Below, piece after piece: positions 1 through 6,027 of a stretch of 10,148 nucleotides of DNA; the stretch's first letter is position 1, and each line of letters begins with the position of its first letter. Below the pieces are notes generated by a model. The model ran no database searches. It was not told the DNA's origin and was given only the letters and a program-made list of their open reading frames with translations. The position numbers and the translations under genes were made by a program. The stretch is from assembly GCA_903930085.1 (NCBI GenBank), contig CAIYXD010000405.1, positions 1 to 10,148 on the forward strand, written 5' to 3'. The DNA is from an uncultured Flavobacteriia bacterium. GTDB taxonomy: Bacteria; Bacteroidota; Bacteroidia; Flavobacteriales_D; Crocinitomicaceae.

Positions 1-249
1 ATTGAAATAGCGGTAATTTAAATCAATCAAAGGGTTTAAATCTCCCGAAAAAAGGCGCGATTTACGATTAAAACGAACCAAAGCAGCTTGCTGTTTTTGA
101 CTTAAACTATATGGTTTTACAGATGTGTGCAGTTGAAGAGAAGCAGGAAAGACAGAATCATTCGGCATTTCTTCCGTTATCGTTTCGGTAATTCTTTGTC
201 CGAAAATAACGAAAGGAAAAAGAAGTGCTATTAGGCTAAAAATCCGCAT
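1..249 (-). CDS. Partial exported protein, probable outer-membrane barrel (N-terminal 83 residues)
   Basis: The reading frame starts at ATG 249-247 and stays open to the window edge, so only 83 N-terminal residues are visible. The first 18 residues (MRIFSLIALLFPFVIFGQ) form a clear Sec signal peptide ending in the FGQ typical of Bacteroidota exported proteins. The start overlaps the stop of the upstream gene by one base (TAATG), which argues for translational coupling. Residues 71-77 (LNPLIDL) resemble residues 93-99 (ISPVIDL) of the upstream RemB/Wzi-like protein, and in both cases the motif follows a charged stretch. From this I infer a related outer-membrane barrel, perhaps a tandem paralogue. 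The family cannot be fixed from such a short piece, and any other exported protein remains possible. Confidence 0.75.
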   Translation of the reverse strand, partial: MRIFSLIALLFPFVIFGQRITETITEEMPNDSVFPASLQLHTSVKPYSLSQKQQAALVRFNRKSRLFSGDLNPLIDLNYRYFN

Positions 250-1799
250 TAAAAATCGTTGTAATGGTTTGTAATTCCTGTTCGTATCCCAATGAATATT
301 TGGTTCGAATGCTGTTTTTCCGAAAATATTTCAGTTCGAAATTGTAAACTACTGAAAATGGTAAGATTCATTTTCTTATTAAAGCGGTAACCAAGTTCCA
401 TTTTTTGAAGAAAAATAGATCCCGTTTCTCGGGTAACAATTTTTTGAACTGCTAAAAGATCAAGGGAAGAATAATCCTTCACAAGATACACGATGCTTTT
501 TATATCGATATAAAATCGTTTCCGTTCAAAATTACTACGCAAAATAAATTCTTGAAAGGAACTGCTTTTACTATGTGTTAAAGGCAAATTGTAATGGCTG
601 TAATTTAAGCGTGGATTACTAGAAGAATACATGTTTTTGGAAACGGAATTGTATTCCAATTGTACCATAAAGTTTTTCCACCCAAAATAATTGTATCCGC
701 GATAGCCTATTTGATACGCTATTTGTTTGGCGTCTAAATTTCCTAGTGCAAATTGCCCATAAAATCTATGTTTTGGAACAAGAGAATAAGATAAATTCAA
801 ACCAATAATGGAATAAATTTCCTTTTCAGAAAGGGATAAATTTGCAACAAGCGGAATAGGATTGTAGAAAAGCGGGTGCACTTTTTTAGAAAGAATTGAG
901 TCTCCTCGTGACCAAACGATACCTTCAAAAAAGCTAATACATAGTTTGGGACTTGGCAAATAAGAAAGGTAATTTACAGAATATCCTTTTGTTTCGTAAT
1001 ACGATTCAACGGAGGAGCTCGCAGGTTTACGCAAAAGATTTACCAAGCGCATTCGTAAATAATCAAATTTCCATTTCGGTGAAAGTTGAAATGTACCTCG
1101 GAAAAATGGTGCGGGTGCACTATTGTCGGAAAGCAAAATAGAGCGGTGTCCATCTCCAATAAAATGAGAAGTATTTCCTGTGCTCAAAAGTATGGATCGA
1201 TGCGGTTTATATACAATATTTCCAGTGGCATAGGCGTAATCAAATCCGGTTTCCTTGAATGGTTTTGTTCTCCCGCTTCCAGGAATTACCGCATTTTGAG
1301 TTGTGTAACCCTCGCTGGAATTTGGATACAATTCACCAACAGAAGAATAATAGTCAGATTCATAGCGTGCAAACCTGCTCTGATTTTCAAATAAGTAGGT
1401 TGAAAACGAAAAATTCTTGAATAAATCACCTTCTATAAAAAATCCCCTTGTATTTTGAAATAATTTTCTTTCGGATGTATCCGATAAATCTTTGCCTTTT
1501 GCCAAATCAATAACTGGTGAAATTGTCAAATAGTAGTTCTGTCCTTTAGCTTCAAAAAGGTGCTTTTTAAAAAGTGTTTCTGTTACATCGTAGTATTGTA
1601 AACTACTGTCTTTAAGTCTTGAATTAATTCCTGTTTCACTTTCAAATTTTGGAAAAAAAGAGGATCCAACGGAACTATTTTTTTCGGAGTTATCTAGTAA
1701 ACAATCCTTGAAAAAAGAATGTAAAAGCAGCGTATTTTGCTGACCCATTGCATGGAAAAATGGAATTAAAATCAGCAATATGGCGGTAAATTTTTTCAT
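249..1799 (-). CDS. RemB/Wzi-like outer-membrane beta-barrel protein
   Basis: This 516-residue protein has a signal peptide (residues 1-20, ending HAMGQ) and then a long stretch of alternating polar and aromatic residues typical of outer-membrane beta strands. Residues about 118-145 (NTRGFFIEGD, then FENQSRFARY) and about 214-229 (IGDGHRSILLSDNSAP) match the signature I associate with the capsule-assembly Wzi family of Bacteroidota, which includes the Flavobacterium gliding-motility protein RemB. The length fits that family. Wzi proteins anchor surface polysaccharide, and RemB is linked to gliding; which role applies here cannot be decided. The ATG overlaps the cysQ-like stop by four bases (ATGA), and its own stop overlaps the next start. 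It is therefore the middle gene of a coupled operon. Family assignment comes from remembered motifs, not a search. Confidence 0.82.
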   Translation of the reverse strand: MKKFTAILLILIPFFHAMGQQNTLLLHSFFKDCLLDNSEKNSSVGSSFFPKFESETGINSRLKDSSLQYYDVTETLFKKHLFEAKGQNYYLTISPVIDLAKGKDLSDTSERKLFQNTRGFFIEGDLFKNFSFSTYLFENQSRFARYESDYYSSVGELYPNSSEGYTTQNAVIPGSGRTKPFKETGFDYAYATGNIVYKPHRSILLSTGNTSHFIGDGHRSILLSDNSAPAPFFRGTFQLSPKWKFDYLRMRLVNLLRKPASSSVESYYETKGYSVNYLSYLPSPKLCISFFEGIVWSRGDSILSKKVHPLFYNPIPLVANLSLSEKEIYSIIGLNLSYSLVPKHRFYGQFALGNLDAKQIAYQIGYRGYNYFGWKNFMVQLEYNSVSKNMYSSSNPRLNYSHYNLPLTHSKSSSFQEFILRSNFERKRFYIDIKSIVYLVKDYSSLDLLAVQKIVTRETGSIFLQKMELGYRFNKKMNLTIFSSLQFRTEIFSEKQHSNQIFIGIRTGITNHYNDF

Positions 1800-2608
1800 T
1801 GCATTTTAAGTAATGCATTGGATTTAGCAAGGAAAGAAGGATTGGTTAAATCCGATTTATTATACACTAACGATTGGTTTGTTGCGGCGTGAACAATTGT
1901 TCCCCCAAGCGCTTCCAAAATTGCCTGACCGGCAGCAATATCCCATTCCATTGTTGGCGCAAATCTAGGATAAGCATCCGCTTTCCCTTCGGCCAAGTCA
2001 AAAAACTTAAGAGCAGAACCTTTTTTGATAAAATTAATTTCTGGGTGTTTCGGTTGTAATTCTTTCAAAAAATCTAGAATTGGCCCCGAATCATGGCTTC
2101 TTGAACACGTTATAATCAGCGGAATATTTACGTTTTTTGGCGTTTCCAATTTTACCCAATGTTCTAAATTAGTTAAATCATGGAAGGCAATAAGGTACAC
2201 ACCGATTTCCCTTCCACCAACCAAAATATTTCTATTTACAGGCGAAGCAATTATCCCGAAAACAGGAACCCCATCGCTAATCAAAGCAATATTTACTACA
2301 AATTCACCATTCTTTTTCACGAATTCTCTTGTGCCGTCTAAAGGATCTACACACCAGGATTCCTTCCATTCTTTTCGAATGTCGTAATCAATTTTAATAC
2401 TTTCCTCACTTGTGATTGGTATTCCAGTTGTTTCCAAATAGGAATCTATGATTGTAGAAGCAGCGAGGTCCGCCTGCGTTACAGGGGAGCCATCCAATTT
2501 AAATTTCGTTTCAAAACCGTTTAAATAAATTTCCATTATTTTTTCAGAAGCTTCAACAGCTGCCCGAAGTGCAGTATGATATTCGGATTTTAACTCGGTC
2601 AATTTCAA
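1796..2608 (-). CDS. cysQ: CysQ-type 3'(2'),5'-bisphosphate nucleotidase
   Basis: This is a member of the inositol monophosphatase superfamily. CysQ removes a phosphate from 3'-phosphoadenosine 5'-phosphate (PAP), the by-product of sulfate assimilation and sulfotransfer, in the cytoplasm. Numbered from the chosen start, the metal-binding motifs are SEES (67-70), DPLDGT (88-93) and EWDIAAG (221-227). The phrase AEGKADAYPRF just before the last motif is characteristic of CysQ rather than of inositol phosphatases. I chose TTG at 2608 (reading MKLTELKSEY), giving 270 residues. The frame extends to an ATG at 2668, but that ATG sits in the loop of a terminator hairpin, and a -7 promoter element (2621-2628) lies between the two. 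TTG at 2602 is an alternative. The gene leads an operon with two exported-protein genes. Confidence 0.9.
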   Translation of the reverse strand: MKLTELKSEYHTALRAAVEASEKIMEIYLNGFETKFKLDGSPVTQADLAASTIIDSYLETTGIPITSEESIKIDYDIRKEWKESWCVDPLDGTREFVKKNGEFVVNIALISDGVPVFGIIASPVNRNILVGGREIGVYLIAFHDLTNLEHWVKLETPKNVNIPLIITCSRSHDSGPILDFLKELQPKHPEINFIKKGSALKFFDLAEGKADAYPRFAPTMEWDIAAGQAILEALGGTIVHAATNQSLVYNKSDLTNPSFLAKSNALLKMQ

Positions 2609-2620
2609 AATGATTTGATT

Positions 2621-2628
2621 CAAATATA
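2621..2628 (-). promoter_or_regulatory. Bacteroidota -7 promoter element for the cysQ operon
   Basis: On the minus strand the sequence is TATATTTG, an exact match to TAnnTTTG. It ends 12 bases before the chosen TTG start and lies directly after the upstream terminator, which is where a new transcription unit should begin. No TTG is found at the usual 17-23 base spacing, so the -33 element is weak or absent. Confidence 0.5.
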
Positions 2629-2650
2629 CGAAAACAAGAATGTTTAGACA

Positions 2651-2679
2651 TAAAAAAAGACCACGCATAAGTGGTCTTT
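2651..2679 (-). terminator. Intrinsic terminator of the T9SS-cargo gene
   Basis: Positions 2656-2664 (AAAGACCAC) and 2671-2679 (GTGGTCTTT) form a perfect 9-bp stem with a 6-base loop. Read on the minus strand, the stem runs straight into seven T residues (2658-2652), as an intrinsic terminator should. It starts 17 bases after the stop codon of the T9SS-cargo gene. The plus-strand side lacks a comparable T run, so it probably works in one direction. Confidence 0.85.
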
Positions 2680-2696
2680 ATAAAAAGATGCAGAAA

Positions 2697-3470
2697 TTAG
2701 TGCTTTATAACCACTTTTCGAGTCATGGTTTTAATTCCGTTAGATTCTATCATTACGAAGTAAATGCCATTCTTAAAGTTAGAAACATCAATTTTTTTAA
2801 CGCCTGAAAAATAAGAATCTCTAAAGACAGTGTTTCCTAAAACATCTACAATTTTTATTGCAGCAGTTTCAATGCCATTTAAGTTAATTGAAACAAAATC
2901 AGTTGCTGGATTTGGTGCGATAGAAACGCTAATTTCTTGCTTTATATTCGAAACACCCATTGTAAAGTTAACTTCCAAATCTACAGAATCCAAATAGTTA
3001 CCAGTTGTTGTTTCTGTGATGTAATATCTATATAAAGCATAGCTCGCTGAACTTTGATCCGGTGTAATACGCGGTTTTAATTCTGCAATTTCGCTATTTG
3101 TTGTTTCTGCAGTTCCATTAATAATTGTTGGCGCAGGGTTTCCACCTGAATTTGGCGTAGAATAAATTGCACCAGTTGTGTTGTAGCATAAAGGTGGCCA
3201 GCAAACTTGATCGTTCCAAGATGCAGGAACTGAAATTTTCTTGCGGGTAATTTTCCATTGCTGATCAGAACCGGTAGTATTAGTTACTATGAAATGAACA
3301 TCCAATACGCCTCCAACAAGTTCTGGCGAAGTACCAAATAAATTCACAGAATAGATTGAACCAGAAATGTCTGGACCTGTTCCGTCGTGTTGAATAGAAA
3401 TTCCATCCTGTGCAATTAAGCTAGAGCTTAGGATGGAAAACAGGGCGCTAAAGAGTATATTTTTTTTCAT
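2697..3470 (-). CDS. Small secreted protein with T9SS type A sorting domain
   Basis: The product is 257 residues long from the ATG at 3470, which begins a good signal peptide (MKKNILFSALFSILSSSLIAQ). A longer frame from 3554 would place a hydrophobic, unrelated stretch before this signal peptide and would run through promoter sequence. Residues about 22-175 look like a beta-rich, Ig-like domain with a motif WNDQVCWPPLCYN (85-97) holding the only two cysteines, C90 and C95, likely a disulfide. Residues about 180-257 are a T9SS C-terminal domain: it opens with IAPNPATDFVSINL, contains NGIYFV and ends KVVIKH. Such domains direct transport across the outer membrane and are usually cleaved, with the protein released or anchored. 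It appears monocistronic, with its own promoter and terminator. The function of the N-terminal domain is unknown to me. Confidence 0.9.
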   Translation of the reverse strand: MKKNILFSALFSILSSSLIAQDGISIQHDGTGPDISGSIYSVNLFGTSPELVGGVLDVHFIVTNTTGSDQQWKITRKKISVPASWNDQVCWPPLCYNTTGAIYSTPNSGGNPAPTIINGTAETTNSEIAELKPRITPDQSSASYALYRYYITETTTGNYLDSVDLEVNFTMGVSNIKQEISVSIAPNPATDFVSINLNGIETAAIKIVDVLGNTVFRDSYFSGVKKIDVSNFKNGIYFVMIESNGIKTMTRKVVIKH

Positions 3471-3498
3471 AATGTGCTTGTTTTGAATTACAATTTTG

Positions 3499-3519
3499 CA
3501 AAAGTAATATTCAAATATA
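3499..3519 (-). promoter_or_regulatory. Promoter region of the T9SS-cargo gene (two overlapping -7 candidates)
   Basis: Two exact TAnnTTTG matches lie on the minus strand: TATATTTG (3519-3512) and TACTTTTG (3506-3499). They are 41 and 28 bases upstream of the ATG at 3470. A TTG at 3547-3545 is 25 bases from the first box, slightly beyond the usual spacing; the second has no TTG at normal distance. I cannot tell which is used, and both may be. Confidence 0.5.
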
Positions 3520-3601
3520 GAAAATAAAAGTCTAAGAATCGAATCAAACTGCAATAAAAATAGGCTAACCCACTATTTTAACAAATTATTTTCTGAATTT
3601 A

Positions 3602-3637
3602 AAATAGGAATAAAGCAGTTTTATCTAAATAGGAATA
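3602..3637. repeat. 11-base direct repeat in the divergent intergenic region
   Basis: The string AAATAGGAATA occurs at 3602-3612 and again at 3627-3637, a 25-base period. A shorter copy, AAATAGG, is at 3558-3564. All lie upstream of the TlpA-operon promoter and could be protein-binding sites, but AT-rich intergenic DNA can produce such repeats by chance. Confidence 0.45.
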
Positions 3638-3661
3638 CAAGAGTTAACGCTAAAATTTTCG

Positions 3662-3691
3662 TTGCGAAACTCAAGTTTCAGTGTATCTTTG
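3662..3691 (+). promoter_or_regulatory. Promoter of the TlpA-barrel-Omp28 operon
   Basis: TTG at 3662-3664 and TATCTTTG at 3684-3691 are separated by 19 bases, matching the Flavobacterium consensus TTG-N(17-23)-TAnnTTTG. The expected start of transcription leaves a leader of roughly 45 bases before the ATG at 3742. This is the best-formed promoter in the window. An inverted repeat, GAAACT-CA-AGTTTC (3666-3679), fills much of the spacer and could be an operator. Confidence 0.7.
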
Positions 3692-3741
3692 TTTACGGCA
3701 AGGTTTTTGAAATCTTCCGAAAAACTATAAAACTAATTATC

Positions 3742-4260
3742 ATGAAAAGAATCGTCTTAGCTTTTGTTTACACCGTTTTGAGCTTCCATTTTTTTGCTCA
3801 AGATGCTGCTGAAACACATAAAGAATTGAAACAATTACCATCCGTCCAACTAAAAGATATGAATGGAAAATCTGTAAATACGAGTGATTTAGGATTCGAC
3901 GGACCTGTTGTAATTAGTTTCTGGGCTACTTGGTGTTCGCCATGTAAAAGGGAGTTAAATACAATTCATGAACTTTACACGGATTGGCAGGAAGAAACAG
4001 GTGTAAATCTTGTTGCAGTTTCAATCGACGATCAAAAAACCATGAATTCTGTGCCTGTTTACGTGAATGGAAAAGGATGGGAGTATTTAGTTTTAATGGA
4101 TCCAAACGGAGATTTTAAACGCGCAATGGGCGTAAACAATGTTCCACATACTTTTTTAATAGATTCGAAAGGAAATATTGTGTATTCGCACAATAATTAT
4201 GCGCCAGGAGACGAAGAGAAATTGTACGAAGAGATCAAGAAACTTGCAGCCGCAGAATAA
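3742..4260 (+). CDS. TlpA-like extracytoplasmic thioredoxin
   Basis: The product has 172 residues. Residues 1-20 (ending FHFFAQ) form a cleavable signal peptide, so it acts in the periplasm. A thioredoxin fold of the TlpA/ResA/AhpC-TSA type follows. WCSPC (64-68) is the redox-active pair and VPHTF (134-138) is the cis-proline loop facing it. FWATWCSPC and FLIDSKGNIV are classic for TlpA-like reductases. C65 and C68 are the only cysteines. It is the first gene of a plus-strand operon; the barrel gene begins 23 bases after its stop. It probably reduces or isomerises disulfides of envelope proteins, and its operon partners, each with one cysteine pair, are natural candidates. How it is recharged is not visible, since no DsbD/CcdA-like gene is in the window. 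Confidence 0.92.
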   Translation: MKRIVLAFVYTVLSFHFFAQDAAETHKELKQLPSVQLKDMNGKSVNTSDLGFDGPVVISFWATWCSPCKRELNTIHELYTDWQEETGVNLVAVSIDDQKTMNSVPVYVNGKGWEYLVLMDPNGDFKRAMGVNNVPHTFLIDSKGNIVYSHNNYAPGDEEKLYEEIKKLAAAE

Positions 4261-4283
4261 GGCAAAACTATTGAAAGAAATAC

Positions 4284-6017
4284 ATGAAAAAAAGCATTAT
4301 TTATCTACTCATTATTTTAGGACCATTTTTAGGTTTTAGTCAGGTTACTCCTGGAAATTTTACAGGAAATCTTGAAACAACTTTTCAGTATTTAAATGAA
4401 GATTCTTTAATTGGAGCTTCGCAGCCGTCCGAAAAAGGGCTCCTAAATTCCTACATGAATATTTTTTATACACAAGGGAATTTTAAAGCAGGAATGCGGT
4501 TTGAATCGTATTTGCCTAGGATCCAAGGATATCCTTCTACTTTCGACGGAACAGGTTTGGGAATGCGGTATGTTGGATATACCAACGATTTTATTGATAT
4601 AACTTTAGGTTCCATTTATGAGCAATTTGGAACGGGTTTGTCTTTGCGAACCTACGAAGACAGAGCTCTGGGATACGATAACATGTTGGATGGAATGCGC
4701 GTTATTGTTCGGCCTGCAAAAGGTGCAGTAATCAAAGCTGTTTATGGCTACCAACGGTACGCTTTTCTAGATGGCAGAATTGAGTATAGCCAAGGAATAG
4801 TGCGGGGAATTGATGGAGAAATACACCTAAACGAAACGATAAAAAAGCTCGCAGATAAAAAACTAGATATTGTAGTTGGCGCTTCATTTGTGAGTAAATA
4901 CCAGAAAGACGATAATTCTACGCTTATTCTTCCGGAAAATGTTGCAACGTATGGTGGTAGAGTGAAATTGCGTTACGGAAAGTTCGCGTTTGATGGAGAA
5001 TATGTTATGAAAGGCCAGGATCCTTCCCAAGATAATGGATATATTTATAATACTGGCCATGCGGCAGTTGCAAATCTTGGTTATTCCCAAAAAGGCTTGG
5101 GTATTTTACTTTCTGCAAAATCGGCGGATAACATGAGTTATCGATCGGATCGAACGAAGCAATTACAAAATGTATTGATCAATTACCTTCCTTCTTTAAA
5201 TAAAACACATACCTACAATCTTGTTGCTTCATTGTACCCTTATGCTACGCAGCCAGTTGGTGAAATCGCTTACCAGGCGGAAGTTTTGTATTCCTTTAAA
5301 AAAGGCTCTAAAATTGGCGGAAAATATGGAACTTCTGTAAATTTCAATTATTCTAGTGCTTACCGACCAATGCGCCATACAGCTGGCATTAATCCCTTGG
5401 ATTCAACGGGCGTGACGTATACGAGCGGACCTTTTGATATGAGCGATAGTTTGTATTGGAGAGATATCAATTTTAACATCACGAAAAAATTCAATAAAAA
5501 CTTTAACTTAATATTTAGTTATTTTAATATTGTAGTAAACAATGATGTTGCAACGGTGACAAAAGAAGTTGGTCTAATTAAGTCTAATGTTTTTGTTTTG
5601 GAGTTGGGTTATAAATTCAACAACAAGCAATCTATTCGTGTGGAGGCTCAAACGCTCTTTGTGAACAGAAGAGATTCGTTAGAAAACGATGTTCGCTTAA
5701 TCGATTTCAAAAATGAAAATAGTATTAACTATGGAGACGCAAGGGCTGTTGACAAAGGAGATTGGGCAACATTATTAATAGAATACACCATCAATTCCCA
5801 TTGGTTTGTAAGTGCGATGGATCAATATAATTTTGGGAACCAAGACAGTCACCATCGTACACACCATCCATATTTTAATGTTGGTTACATTCGCGAAGCA
5901 ACAAGGTTTACACTTGGATATGGTCGCCAAAGAGCTGGTTTATTTTGTGTTGGAGGCGTTTGCCGACCAGTTCCAGCTTCCAACGGCTTGACTTTTTCTT
6001 TAACCCATAGTTTCTAA
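4284..6017 (+). CDS. Outer-membrane beta-barrel protein, DUF6029-like
   Basis: This 577-residue protein has a signal peptide (residues 1-20, ending FLGFSQ), then dense amphipathic strands with many Tyr and Phe residues, and a terminal phenylalanine (SLTHSF), all typical of an outer-membrane barrel. It resembles the Bacteroidota family I know as DUF6029; that name is from memory and unverified. Features seen are an N-terminal NFTGNLETTFQY strand, GSIYEQFGTGLSLRTYEDR (about 111-129) and a C-terminal CVGGVCRPVPASNG (555-568). C555 and C560 are the only cysteines. The gene lies between a thioredoxin gene and a gene for a CxxC lipoprotein, with gaps of 23 and 10 bases, so the three are almost certainly cotranscribed. 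Substrate or partner is unknown; a channel, or a scaffold for the lipoprotein, would fit. Confidence 0.85.
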   Translation: MKKSIIYLLIILGPFLGFSQVTPGNFTGNLETTFQYLNEDSLIGASQPSEKGLLNSYMNIFYTQGNFKAGMRFESYLPRIQGYPSTFDGTGLGMRYVGYTNDFIDITLGSIYEQFGTGLSLRTYEDRALGYDNMLDGMRVIVRPAKGAVIKAVYGYQRYAFLDGRIEYSQGIVRGIDGEIHLNETIKKLADKKLDIVVGASFVSKYQKDDNSTLILPENVATYGGRVKLRYGKFAFDGEYVMKGQDPSQDNGYIYNTGHAAVANLGYSQKGLGILLSAKSADNMSYRSDRTKQLQNVLINYLPSLNKTHTYNLVASLYPYATQPVGEIAYQAEVLYSFKKGSKIGGKYGTSVNFNYSSAYRPMRHTAGINPLDSTGVTYTSGPFDMSDSLYWRDINFNITKKFNKNFNLIFSYFNIVVNNDVATVTKEVGLIKSNVFVLELGYKFNNKQSIRVEAQTLFVNRRDSLENDVRLIDFKNENSINYGDARAVDKGDWATLLIEYTINSHWFVSAMDQYNFGNQDSHHRTHHPYFNVGYIREATRFTLGYGRQRAGLFCVGGVCRPVPASNGLTFSLTHSF

Positions 6018-6027
6018 ATTTTACGGT

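Noticed and set aside
953..1394. Two overlapping plus-strand open frames (953-1141 and 1086-1394)
   Set aside because: They lie antisense to the RemB/Wzi-like gene, overlap each other in different frames, and have Cys/Ile/Arg-rich, implausible composition. They are shadows of the real gene.
1874..2387. Plus-strand open frames antisense to cysQ (1874-2059 and 2025-2387)
   Set aside because: The minus strand here encodes all the conserved CysQ motifs; the plus-strand translations resemble no protein.
2609..2668. Hydrophobic N-terminal extension of cysQ starting at ATG 2668
   Set aside because: The ATG is in a terminator loop and the segment contains a promoter element, so it is most likely untranslated.
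3471..3554. N-terminal extension of the T9SS-cargo gene from an ATG at 3554
   Set aside because: It would put 28 residues before a textbook signal peptide and overlaps two -7 promoter boxes.
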